DNA of 64,000 nt, from the NCBI GenBank assembly GCA_903813345.2, contig CAIIXF020000006.1, forward strand, positions 28,093,936 to 28,157,935. The letters are read 5' to 3'. The DNA is from Owenia fusiformis. Lineage: Eukaryota > Annelida > Polychaeta > Sabellida > Oweniidae. A program made the translations under genes and the position numbers. Each line of letters starts with the position of its first letter. Within the stretch, counting starts at the first letter, position 1. The notes beneath the pieces were generated by a model. The model saw only the letters and a list, made by a program, of their open reading frames with translations, did not search any database and was not told the DNA's origin. Shown one piece after another: positions 13,288 to 29,903 of this stretch.

Positions 13288-13518
13288 CAGGGCTCTCACC
13301 AGGAAATATTAAGGGTGTGGTGCTAACATCTTTAGAACAACCGTTCAATCGTGATAAATCATATTTATGTTATCTTTTATCCTTTTTACATGCTATTATT
13401 ATTATATATCCAGTCAAGTTTAGGCTGTGGAAACAGTCATGATTTGCCAATAGGGTGTGGAAGGAGCTAAATAGAGTGTGGTGCTGCGCCACAGTCTAAA
13501 CGCATGGGGAGAGCCCTG
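13288..13518. mobile_element. Short MITE with CAGGGCTCTC termini
   Basis: Left CAGGGCTCTCACC and right GGGGAGAGCCCTG are inverted. The interior carries gggtgtgg repeats. About 231 bp, non-coding, roughly 275 bp upstream of the presumed Rab14 5' splice acceptor. Confidence 0.65.
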
Positions 13519-13814
13519 GCTATGTTCTTAAGATATGATTTTCTATATCAATTATGGCTCAATATAGTTATAACTTAGTGCAAAATACTTGAATAAGCTT
13601 TCCAATGATAATACATCCTCCTATGATTGGTTGTTTCCGAGATCATAGGGGGGGGTATTTAAGGGGTAAAATCAGCAACATTTAGTAAATTTTGAATAAA
13701 CGCTTCCCCTTCAACAAAGAACATCTAGGATAAATAACATTTAAAGTTAATCCCAGAAATATCCAGTACTAAATATTTATTTTCATTTCCAGATCTCATT
13801 TAAGAAACTCATAA

Positions 13815-18478
<4,664 letters not shown>

Positions 18479-20855
18479 CATCGTATATTGCAATATAGAC
18501 CTTTATGAATATATATAAGAACCATCTAAATGGCAAACTCAGTAACGTCAAAATGGCAAACTCTTATGGGTTTGAAAATGAAACATTCTATGGGGAGATC
18601 CAGATATTAATAACAGATTCTATCACCAATTTTAGCAAATATTCAAATAAATATTCAGTGATGTTCATGTTTATTTAACTCAAGTAAAAGGTTATGTCAA
18701 AATATTGTTTTTCAAACTGTGGGAGTTTTCTGTGAAAAAAAATTAAAAGTTTTCAATGAATTTGGACATTCTGCATCTTCAAAAACTTTGATCTTTGACA
18801 AGATATCTCAATTATCTTTTCCAAAAATTGAATTAGGATTGAAAGGAAAACATAAGATGTTTTTGAAAGGATTGCTTACAACATTTTAGTCACCAATATT
18901 TCTATTTCCTAAAAGTTTGTACTTCAAATGTAGAGATATATTAAGATACAATGTCAAAGAACAAACTGTCATCTGATCCACCAACAATATATTATCATTG
19001 ACCTGACTCTAAGAGGAAGATGATGACAAGATTTTTACAATGGAAGATCAAATGAAATAATCTTTTTCACATATGTTATGATTATTTTGACTAATACCTT
19101 TTATTTCTGAGATTGAAAGCACGGACATCATCACAATATTCTTATAAAATCTGAAAATTCAGATTTTTATGAAGCCAAGGAAAAGAGGATATCACATAGG
19201 ATTTATAAATGTCTTTGAAATCCTCTTTAGGGCCAGAGGATTTTAATTTCTTAGGGACATTTATTCCTGTTAGAGGGAAGTCAGAATTCCAGATGTATAT
19301 TATGTATAAAGAGGGATTCTAATATTTTAACTTAATATTTTTCTCCATCTCAGACTTTGAATATAATGGGCTCAGCTTTAGATTAAACATCATCTATAAC
19401 AATAACAGTCATATTCATCATGCTGTCATTGTGTTTGAGCCGCAATTTCTTCATTCATTTTGGCACTCATCTGTATGTTTGTTAGGATACGGGAGGACAC
19501 TCAATCGGGGTTTAGCCGGGCGTCTGTTTTTAGAACTGTCGTAACTCATGATTTGGTCGCAAGTCATTGCTCGTCAGAAATAAGACAATGGTTTTCTTGG
19601 AAAAGTAAGCTAGTAAGTTACGATCGTACCAAAAATTATACCCAGGGTCTCAAAATATGGGAGGCAAATTTTAATAAGTAACCAAATGAATATGATATAA
19701 TTCTACTATTGGGCAAAATTTTCCCAGTTTCACTAAAAACGTGGTCAATATTACTATTTCAATAGAAATTTCCTACCTCATGCTTGGTAACCTACGTGAT
19801 CAAATATGGAGGAAATATTTAGGAATTGGCTGCCAAGTGCTGACCCTGAGGCCTGAAGTCCGTTACTTTCAGTCTAGGTCTATATATGATGGAATATAAA
19901 TGTGGCATTTGGTCAGTAATACAACCATTATGATGTATCCTATTTAGGAAGAAATCAGTAAATGCTTTGAGGAATACTTTTGTCATAAGTGAATATAAAC
20001 CTGTGATTAGTGGTAGCATAAAAACTTTCACAAGTTTCATAAGGCAATTTTGATTTGATTTCAAGGCATAAAGTTTTAAATTGTGACTATATGAAATATA
20101 ACATTATAAGTAGTTTGTAAGTGTACATAATGTGGATACTTAAAACAGTTGCATTCCTATATGTCCTTGATGTGATTTTGTTGAAGTTGAAATCTGTATC
20201 AATTTCCAAGATCATCAATCCAAATTAGGTTACATGTATTTCAAAATTGTTAAGCTCATTAATATAATGACATTTTAGATTTTCACCAGCTTCCATACTC
20301 ACTAGGATCCCAATTTTATCATATAATGTTCTGCAATAGAATTGTAAATATGTAGACTTGTAAATTAAAAACAAGGGTGTCCCAGATGTTTTAAGTCAAT
20401 TCTATTCATTCATGGGGCAGTCCTCGTATTAAGAAATACATGTATAATATTCAGTGTTAGATCGATTATAGTTGAGTCTTGATGATGGACAGGGTGGGAA
20501 AGGTCTTTGTGTTTTGGTCCCATCCAGAACTGAATTTCTTAAAAATGTATAATTAAGAATTTGCGGTCTTATAGTATCCATCTGTACATCAAATCCAAAT
20601 TTTTTTTAAATGTTCATTCAACTCAAGTTTTTAAAGAAAAATATGATACTTTTTTATTGAGAAATTCATGCTTAATAGGGAAATCATATTTAATCGTCAT
20701 GGTACAAGGATTGTGTTTTCTGATTGGTGCATTTTGCTCCATCTCAAGCCTGGGTTTTATCTGAATCGTTAGTTTTGTGCATGTATATTACATTAGTCTA
20801 TGTATATTACTCTACTCAATCTAATATAATGTACAGCACTATGTATGTATGAAGT

Positions 20856-20861
20856 AATAAA
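20856..20861 (+). terminator. Candidate poly(A) signal for Rab14
   Basis: AATAAA followed by T/G-rich sequence, about 2.4 kb after the stop. A nearer AATAAA exists at about 18645, so alternative 3' ends are possible. Confidence 0.35.
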
Positions 20862-21571
20862 TGGATGTATATATTTAATTTAAATCTTACATTTTCTTGT
20901 CATGTGAAGTTTGTAGTCCATTGCTATTTAGGCAAAGGATCATCATGAAATGATCATGTTTGTCAAAATATGAAAATCTAGTCTTGAGTAAATCCCAACT
21001 CTAACATGTTAAAGAACTCGTCTTTTCAAGCAGCAAACCAAGAGAAAATTCTGGGCACTGTAGTTTATGTTTTTTTTGGTGTATGAGCTACTGTGAATTA
21101 ACTAATTGATGAATGATTTCAAGAGGTAACATAGTCAAATGAAAAGTCCTTCTGAGCCCCCTCCCTCCACACACCTACCCACGTGATGTGTTGAGCCCCC
21201 CCCCCTCCCACTGTCTTGAAGTGAGACTTGGGTAACAGAATACCTATTGTAATCATTACAATACCTGGTAATGTACCTCTATCTTTGGTTCCGGATTAAC
21301 ATGACCAGAGAAATGGTCTTGGTACGAGATGAGACAGCACCCTCTGTAGCTCAGTGCAAGCTATTAGCATTATTATCAGTTAATAAATGGATAATCAAAT
21401 ATGGGAGCCCATGCAGAGCTCATACATTGAACGCACCTGGGCACATGCAGTATTGAATCTTTGCCAGGGTATTACATTGCCCTTTAGCACACCTTTTGAT
21501 TTTCTACACAAGAAAACTATTGATTTTTTCATTTGGTAAAGTCAATATACGATGTCGAACTAGGCTTTTAC

Positions 21572-22117
21572 TTATCCCGTTCCCGGACTATGGTCCTGTG
21601 AACATCTCAATCTTTTGCCTGTGCGATTACAACATGGGAGAATTTTTTACTCATCTTACACTTCAGATACCTACTTCAATAGATTCCTTGGTAATTTAGC
21701 ATTCTTTTCGTGTAGTTGAATCCACAATTGTCTGGGTTTATCGGCAGAACGAAGACATTTTCGTTTTTGATCGCAATATTCGCGTGTAACATTTAACTTA
21801 TTTCAACCGTCAAATTCCTCCATATTGGTACTTCCGGGCTACATCCGGGACAGCCAAACGGGGGATTCCCCTTTTAAATCCAACCGCCATTTTGAAAAGT
21901 GATGGAATCTCTCTCGATGAAAAAGAGAAAATGTTCCCGTTCTGCCGATATACCCAGACAATCGGCGGTTCCAATATATTAGAAGTTACATCTTGAGTTC
22001 TATAATGCATTGAGGTAGGTATCTTAAGTGTAAGGGGCGTAGATAATTCTCCCAAGTTGTAATCGTACAGGCAAATGAATGCGCTCAGTGCAGGACTATA
22101 GTCCGGGAACGGGATAA
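21572..22117. mobile_element. MULE-like non-autonomous DNA transposon (546 bp, 9-bp target duplication)
   Basis: The ends are TTATCCCGTTCCCGGACTAT and the inverse atagtccgggaacgggataa. Imperfect inverted arms continue inward for over 100 bp (ggtaggtatcttaagtgtaa pairs with the left arm). The exact direct repeat GGCTTTTAC flanks it at 21563-21571 and 22118-22126. Long inverted repeats plus a 9-bp duplication are the Mutator/MULE pattern. No transposase is encoded. Confidence 0.85.
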
Positions 22118-22660
22118 GGCTTTTACCACTTTCAAAAAGATCATTCTTTTGTAAATATTTGTGTTTTGGATCACTTTTTACACGAGGTGTCTAAATGAAA
22201 CTTATGTACTGAAAGGGTTTTATTTGGATATGGGGTTCATATCTAAGGAACAATATTAGATTTTATTCATTTCACAAAAGATGAGCTTACAATCTACATT
22301 TATGGTCAAAGAATTGAAAAAAACATCTCCAGCCTATGGTACCCTGTGTTCAGAGTCTATATATTATAAACGAAGCTCTCTTTTAAGAAGCGAAGTCGAA
22401 TAAATGCAAAGGATAGGCCTATGGCAAATATGACTTGCTTTAGAAGTTTTATTGATTTTGACCTATAGATGTCTCAGCTGCTCCGTCATGTATTTTCGAC
22501 TATGTACGTACATTCTGAAGTTAAGTCTGTCAATTGAAGCCTAATGCCAGTGAACAATATCAAAGGACAAAGTATTTATATAATATGACATATTTTTATT
22601 TGCATAGGTAATATTTACAATACAGCTCTGAGCTGTCGATTTGTGACACTTCTTATATTG

Positions 22661-22731
22661 TTGGCGTTACATCACTGATGATGTCACACATCTGATGAAG
22701 TCACATATCTGATCATCAGTAGTGTAACACC
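22661..22731. repeat. Short hairpin
   Basis: ggcgttacatcactgatgat pairs with atcatcagtagtgtaacacc across a short centre of related gatgatgtcac sequence. Confidence 0.7.
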
Positions 22732-23956
22732 ATGATTTGATAAAAAATATACCAATATATAACATTATAATTTGCAAAACTACCAAATGTCCATTAAAGC
22801 TGGGCATTATTGAGTAGAGTATTGCGTTGTACATCGGCACTTATGCATATGTAAATTTTAATTTCATAAGTGATTACAATTGGTTCAAACGAAAAGATTG
22901 GAAATACATGAAATCTAGTTCCATTCAAGGTAGAGAATCATTGTGGTCGTTAAGTTCATTATTTTGATTTTAATCTGGCTCTCTCAGTCAATTCACTATC
23001 TGAGTATCATGAACTTCATGTTTATATCTTAGTTACATGAACTTCATTTCTTGCTATAAATTCACCACATATGAATAATAATTAAATATTTGACTTTTCG
23101 ACCACTTTGATATTTTTTACAGTTACAGATTCAAAAATATTACAATTATAAAGTTTACAACATGCATCTCTAGAAAAAACAATCAGATTATCTACAATCT
23201 GTAAATAAATATACATGATCTATATTGAATCTGTGACACGGTTTTTCTTTTTAAAATCATACATAGTAAAAATGTATAAGAATATAGTAAAGTTGAAACA
23301 GATATAGAAGGCACAAAAATAAGGCCTAGTGATGTGATGACATCATAATACTACTTGGAGCATGGCCCCATGCAAATACTGATCATTTTTAAGAGCATGA
23401 TCGCTACATTAAATTTCAATTAATGCATAATTTTGCATATTTTGAGAACATTAGCAGTGAGTTAGTAATAATGCTTTAATACTTAATTGTAATACTACTT
23501 TACTATAGTAACTAAATACTGTTTCGTTGTGACATCTTGCCTTTAAATGCTAATTCTGTTGGTGTCTCATCCATAGTTAAATTTATAAGTTTAATCTGAC
23601 GTGCATAGGTTTGATAAGTTGAAGGATTTGTGTAAATGCTGAAAATAATCGTTAGAGAAAAGTTGACAAAGAAAAGTTAAGAATATATGAGTTAAAAATG
23701 TGGCAAGGGTTTTTAAACCAGTATCTAAACTACTTTAATGCAAATGTGCGATATAATATAATATTGTTGATATTCCCCTAAACCTTGTTATATATTATGT
23801 TTTTGGTCAATACTGAATACTGATGACAATACTGCAGAAAACATTATCACAAACATTTTCGAAAAAACAGTACAAACATTTAAACAAATTCAAAGAATGA
23901 CTTTCTTCTCCTTAACGTTTGTGATGTAATGTTCATTTTTTATTCGTAATCAGCAG

Positions 23957-26900
23957 TTAAAACGCTTCTCCCATTGCCCATCGGTGATTGCCACGGCGAC
24001 GACGTAAACGTACTATTTGAGAGTCTATTTCGCTGGCCTTATTTTTGTCCAGAATGTCTTTTTCTATGTTAAGTTTCGAAAGCTTTAGTAGTCCTATATT
24101 TCTGCTAGTGGATGTGAGTGATTCTAAAAGACCATTTCCACCCTGTAAATAAAAATAAAAACGTTGATAAATATCATCAATCAAATTGAAGTTTATCTGA
24201 ACTTTAAAAGAAAGTTTAATTTTACCATGATTCTATATGAGAGCATGTACAGATGAAAGAAGCAGTAAACCATCTTCAATAGTATCAACTCAGACTACAG
24301 CAAAAGGAATCAATAAAATATTGCATGTTAAGTCAAATGCAATTAATATCATTGATATATTGCGAGAAGAAACAAAAAATCTATAATATAGTGATCATGC
24401 TTCAAAGACAAATGAATAATCCGGAACTGAACTTGAAAAATCTTATTTTTCCACTTACTATTTCCGAGTAGCATATTCAAACATAAATCAATATAGTTAT
24501 TTTTCGGAAAATAAATTCCACTTACGTTAATAATTCCTTGGGCTTCTGGTAGTTGAGTTCCAGGATGTCGTTGCAATACACGAATAATTGGTCTGTCAAG
24601 CCTCTCTTTGGATACCAAATCAGAGTAAAGCTCTGGGCCTAGAGAGTAGCCTCGGGCACGATCGGTCGCATCATACCAGCGCTGAGACCGGTGGATTGCA
24701 TGACGATTCTCTCCAGCTGTCACTTGCAAGTGTTGCTGAAAAATGCAGAAATTCATTTTGAATAAAATTTTCAAATAAAATCATGGTTATCCAAAAAAGA
24801 TGATTTGAATCAATTTAAACACCGGAACAAAAATGACAAAATGTTAATGTTTTGTTTAAGAGTGACTTATACATTTTCTGAAAGGGTTAGAATGCAAACG
24901 GCATTGTAATTGCCGATTTGATATATTCAAGTTGCGTGATTGGCAATTAAATCAATCTGAGATCCAGCTATAACCATTAACACTACTTTATTTTGCACCT
25001 AACATGGAACAACCTTTAACACAATCACTGTGATAAGACGTTGCTACGGCAACGTGATATAAACCTGTGTGAAATGCACCATTGATTATGCAACTGAACA
25101 AGACTCGTAAAGAAAATGATGTAAATTATCCATAAAGCAACAGACTCAAGTAGCGTTCTAAATTAATTTAAATCTACCTTGGCTTTATTTGCGGAAACAT
25201 AATATTTTCTGAAAAAATATCAATAACAATCAATTTACCTTTTTCTGAATAATAACTAGAAAAATGACAATCTCTCGAATAATCTTTTGATTGAATAATA
25301 TGGAATTTTTTTATGTAATACCTTGAGTCCAATAGTCTCAGCAATTTTCCCTGTCATTCCATCATTAACTGATTTAGCAGCAGATTTCTGTAAACGGTTT
25401 GTTCGGTCAATTGAATCCCGGAGTTCATAACGTAGATGATTAGAGCGTCCTCTGGCATCATCAGCCTGTTGTAGTGCTTGTTCCGCCTCGGGGGTGAAAG
25501 ATCCCAAAGGGTCAGCTGGGGGTAGACCATATCGGCCGGATCCTGTTTGGGAGTGAATCGGGAAATTGTTGACAGATGAGATAGCGTGACAGATAAGATC
25601 GAGAACACGTGAGCGTTCTTGGACGGTTCCTGCCAAGCGTCTTCTAGCCCCATCCAAAACCTGGAATCAAATAAATGAATAATAAAATAATATTTCACTT
25701 TAACACCATTCAATACAAACAACCACTGAAAAATTTGGAGTAAACAAACGTCTGGTTTTCCATTATATGCAGACAGTCAAAGATCAATACACTTTCCCTA
25801 TAATAATACTTTTCTCAATGTCAATCATGCCAATGTGTCAACAATCTTATTTTATGTAAATCTTAAGCATACAGTCAACTGAAGACATTGAAACGTTTTC
25901 TATTGAAGAATTCAATTGAATCTTGCTATGTTTGTTTGTGTGCTTAACTTTAAATTTCTGAGCTGGTCAGTTTGAATGTGGTATGTCCACTAAGGGGAGT
26001 TAAAGTTCATTGTTTAAGTTTAAGTGATTAATATCCAAGGGACTTTTGAAATTCCACTTGAAGAAAATAGTGTTGGCAAATAAAATAAAAAAACTACTTG
26101 AATCATCACATCTTTCAAATAAATAAAAATCAACTTTGTCGTTGGAAACGGTAACTTAAAATAGCCAGTTTATGAAATTATACATTTCTTTCAAAAATAT
26201 TTGAAAAACATTTTTTTAATATAATTTGTTTTTTAACGCTGGTACAATAATCTTATTAGTGTTATAAAATTAACAGGATGAGGATATGGGATTAATCAAA
26301 ATATGGGGTTGATTAAAATATGGAGATATTAAAATTTTTATTTACCTGTAGCTGTTGTTGGACTAGTTTCAGTTGGGCTTCGAGTTGTCTCTTCAAGTTA
26401 AGCAAATGCTGACGCTCGGCTCCAAGTAAATCATCAGCTCCATCACGATCCTATAAAACAAATCAATGTTAGCAGAGCAGAATACAAATTTGCTTTATGT
26501 TATTGATGTAATCTTTTGTTCTTAATAAAACACAATTGTTTCTCAGTCAATAGAGTAATTTATTATTTATAGTTTTTTAGGTGAATACAATTTATTCCTA
26601 CAATTATTTAGAGACGAAAAGTGATCAATAAACGATTAGTCCCATGAGATTTTTTCTCCCTAGTTACAATCTTTGAAGACACAAATAAATTAGAAGTGGT
26701 GTAATAAAATAAGAAATACCTTTTCTCTTGCGGGTCTAGACATTCTGATATCTGTGCTTTCTCTGTTTAACATTAAATCTTTACGTTTGTGTTCCAGTGC
26801 TTTTTCAAGCGCCTCTTTTCCTCTGGTTAGCGATTTGATTTCTTCGTTAGTTTCGAGTAAACTTTCTCGAAGTTTGGTAACAACAGCTCGTACTTCACGA

Positions 26901-27109
26901 AAGTACCTTCTTGCCTCATCATTGCTTAGTTGCGCTAGAGTGTCTCTAAGATGTGGGAGGGGATCCAAAGCTTTGCCTATTTCACAAGATTTATCACTTC
27001 TCTGAACAACATTTTGTGATAACTTTATTCCTTTGACTGTGTTATTTCTCCAAGACTGTGGGCCAATTGTGGCAGCATTGAAAGTCACTGTTTTAGTTGC
27101 TAAAGCCAT
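23957..27109 (-). CDS. TEKTL1: Tektin-family protein, TEKTL1/CCDC105-like (complete, 5 exons)
   Basis: Filamentous coiled-coil protein expected inside the A-tubule of ciliary or sperm-flagellar doublet microtubules. Exons (minus): 26720-27109, 26346-26450, 25322-25660, 24526-24735 and 23957-24142. All junctions are phase 0 with consensus splice sites, giving 409 aa, close to the 400-450 of tektins. The N-terminal 130 residues hold the Glu/Arg-rich helix RRYFREVRAVVTKLRESL. A second coiled coil follows (ERQHLLNLKRQLEAQLKLVQ). Residues about 326-343 read RPIIRVLQRHPGTQLPEA, where canonical tektins have the RPNVELCRD loop, which is why TEKTL1 is preferred over tektin 1-5. The C-terminus is basic (VRLRRRRGNHRW). 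The family is seen with good confidence; the exact member is less sure. Confidence 0.82.
24526..24735 (-). CDS. TEKTL1: TEKTL1-like exon 4 (tektin-loop exon)
   Basis: 70 codons, phase 0. It contains QRWYDATDRARGYSLGPELY followed by the loop IIRVLQRHPGTQLPEA in place of the canonical Cys-containing tektin nonapeptide. Confidence 0.85.
25040..25053. promoter_or_regulatory. Palindromic X-box-like motif in a tektin-like intron
   Basis: GTTGCTACGGCAAC fits the RFX X-box layout (GTNRCY, 0-3 nt, RGYAAC) with perfect half-sites. It lies in the third intron, about 2 kb from the start codon, not in the proximal promoter. RFX factors drive ciliary genes; function here is inferred. Confidence 0.35.
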
Positions 27110-27824
27110 TGTCTCCTGTCTATTCTATAATGTAATATTGTATGTTAGATGTATTTTAACTAACTAAAATTCACTGAAACGTTCCTCACTCAGTTATAAA
27201 TCTCCATTCAATCAATACTCCGGTAAGACTGATTATTTGTTCCCAAGGAGCGTTGTTGTCACATGGAAGCTCTATAGCAACGCTTCGCAGAGCACTTCCG
27301 CTTCCTATAGGTTATATTTTAGCAGACGCTATTTTATTACATTTCTATCAATTTGAACTTTTTTGGGTTAATTTGAAAATTATCCTCTACCTGATTTTAA
27401 ACAATGGGGTTAGATGATATTAAGCAAATAGTCTAATCAGTAATCAAAATGTAAACAAACCTGCCACACCCACTTTTACAAATATTACAGATCCAATCAC
27501 TGTTTTCTGAATACATTAGCAATCATGTTCCTTTTTTGCTCTGCTAATATGTACTTTTTATATTTATCTACATATTCCGATTATAATTATCTCGTTTTAT
27601 ATGTTTAATCCCTAAATTTGGGACTCAAATGCACAAGATTATCTGAGTACATTTGTTTCTATTGACATGACCTTTGCTGGTTACCTTGACTTACCCACAA
27701 TTCCTTTCTCGGGGTCAAGTGACGTCATTCAAAAACAGGAGGAAGCCATTGATTTTCAGTATTCAAATTTTCGTTTGGATTTTTCCTTGTAGAACAAGTA
27801 TAGATGGTTCACTAATCATATACT
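27110..27824. promoter_or_regulatory. Divergent (bidirectional) promoter region, tektin-like / phostensin-like
   Basis: 715 bp separate the two divergent start codons. The stretch holds GC-richer patches (27240-27310 and about 27700-27740), a CACATGG motif and a GACGTCA CRE-like octamer core at about 27720. A gtag at 27791-27792 could be a 5' UTR acceptor for the plus-strand gene. Confidence 0.5.
27804..27815 (+). promoter_or_regulatory. Minimal upstream ORF before the phostensin-like start
   Basis: ATG GTT CAC TAA ends 9 nt before the main ATG. If it is in the mature 5' UTR it could moderate translation by reinitiation. Confidence 0.4.
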
Positions 27825-29903
27825 ATGTCTAGTATACCACAGTGGAAGCAGGCCTTGCTTGAGAGGAGGCGCCGACAAGATGAAGAAGCGCGGAAAAGGC
27901 ACAAACAAGAGCTTCAAAAACTTTCTCATATGCCTGCGTGGAAACGGGATTTAATTTTGAAACGAAAAGGATTCCTAAATTCTGATAGCATTTCTTTGAC
28001 TGAGACAGTGTATAGTAAAACAAATACAGAACAAAACATTCCTTCTAACATTTATGCAAATAATGTGACTGAAAATGGTGATATTCCTGATACAAAATCT
28101 AACGAAAATGGGGATGTAGAAAGTGACATTCATGCCACACCTTTTGAGTCCAATTCTGACTCATGTCTCACAAATGGATTTGAACTTGTGGGGAGTTTTG
28201 AAAATGAGGAGGAAGCCTTGAACAGTCGATTGGTTTCCAATCAGTCCAATAACATGTCGAATATACCAATAAACAGTGATTTATCGGTTGCTGAGGACAT
28301 AAAATCTAGGCCTGCTAATTCTGTATCTAAAAGATGTGACAGCTGGGATAGTGAGACAGATGTAAAGGGTACAACAAACTTAGTTACATCTCAGACTCTT
28401 CAAGATCAAGAGGCCGAGGAAGAGGAGATGCAGTATCAACCAGGATTTGTACATAAACTATTAGGAAAATTTATTGCCCTGTCAAAACAGGATCAATCTG
28501 AGCAACAAATGCCTTCACTACGCAGGACTCACAGCTTAGAAAATATTGTGGATACACCAAGTATTGATGAAAAATTAGAATCGCATCATCCAAGATCTAA
28601 TATCTATATTCCTCCTCCTATAATTACGACAAGTCGGATGATAAATGTGAACACTTTATCGCCAAGGGAACGGTTAGGCTCAACAAGTCCTTTGAGTCAA
28701 GTCCATTATGAACAAGATTTAGCCAAAGCAACTGAAATTCTCCCAGAAACCAAACAGCGACAAAACCTTCCTCGAGAAAACTCAATAGAGGGAGATAAAA
28801 AAGTAGTTGAAGAGAAAATTGAGACTGTTAATATGCAGGATGATAGTTTATCAGAAGAGGCTGTCGTTGAAAAAGCAGTAGATGAAGAGCCTAAATTTGT
28901 AGGTATTGCTTCTACAAAAAGTAAATTCGAAACCCTTTCAAAACCTTCACCGAAAAAACGAAGGGCTCCACCCCCTCCCAATCCAATTAAACCATGGGAA
29001 AAAGAAAATGCTTCAAATAATGCACAAGTTGACTCAATCTGTAAGGAAACAGATCGCAAAGTTATTAAAACAGAAATAAGCAGCTCTACAAACAATGAAC
29101 AAGTAAATACCATAAATGGTGTTGAACCAAATGTGAATGGAAGTTTACATAAAGAAAATAAAATAGAAACTAATAATAAGCCAAATGTATTGAAAGAACA
29201 AAATGACACGACGAAAGAGATTCTTAAGAAGCTTAGGAGGTTAGGACGATCTTGGCATTATAGCAAAGACCCAGATAATCGTGATATCCCTACTAATGCT
29301 ATACCAGTTGACATATCTGGTCTAAATGACAAAATCAATCTCAAAGTTAGTAAACCCAAAGAAAAGGCAAGCTCTAACACTAATATAACACTTACATCTA
29401 TCAAACCTAAAACAGATGAAATACCTCAAACCATATCAAAGCCAAAACAGGAAAATAAAAATCTGACCAAAGCTGCACCAAAACTTCCAGTTCCAAAAGA
29501 CACATATGCTCTCAAAAAGAAAGCTCCAAAGGTTGCACCAGCCCCAACCAATAATGACTCTGGTGGATTTAGGATACGAGCTGCTGACCATAGTGCACCC
29601 GTACCTAAAACCAGATCCTTTGAGCTTACAAAACGTTCTCGTATACCACCTAGTGGAGATACAGGATCGGTGACTATTATAAATATTGGTAACGACTCTA
29701 CAGAATATATCTCTAATAAGAGCTCGCCTGTTACCAATATTGATGATGTCACAATAACAACAGAGTCTGTCCCTGTGACAAACATTGATGATGTTGCAAT
29801 CGTTGATAAGGATAAGCGTGTTCCAGAATCTTGTAACATTGTATTTATTGGAGAAAATGTCAAAGGATCGCGGAACTGCATGAAGAAAACAAGGAATTAT
29901 AAG
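27825..29903 (+). CDS. PPP1R18: Phostensin-like exon 1 (693 codons)
   Basis: One uninterrupted exon holding most of the protein, ending RNYK before a gtaagt donor. Reading through gives only seven extra residues before a stop, so an unspliced short isoform lacking the PP1 site is conceivable. Confidence 0.9.

Larger units (their letters stand above)
10899..13792. other. Divergent intergenic region between the CDK5RAP2-like gene and Rab14
   Basis: Should hold both promoters and at least one non-coding 5' exon of Rab14, because a tttccag acceptor lies just before the Rab14 ATG. No convincing coding exon is seen. The open frames at 12546-12770 and 13037-13258 overlap repeat sequence. Repeats lie at about 12880-13150 and 13288-13518. 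A GC-richer patch near 11150-11240 could be a promoter or first exon. Confidence 0.55.
18479..23956. other. Rab14 3' UTR and convergent intergenic region
   Basis: Rab14 (plus) and the tektin-like gene (minus) converge here. A candidate poly(A) signal AATAAA at 20856-20861 would give Rab14 a 3' UTR of about 2.4 kb. No coding exon is recognised; the short open frames look random or lie in the MITE at 21572-22117. A hairpin lies at 22661-22731. Much of 22.2-23.9 kb is plain AT-rich sequence. Confidence 0.55.

Noticed and set aside
28706-29881. Long antisense frames (167 and 151 codons) inside phostensin-like exon 1
   Set aside because: Shadow frames of a large, low-complexity coding exon; no family resemblance.
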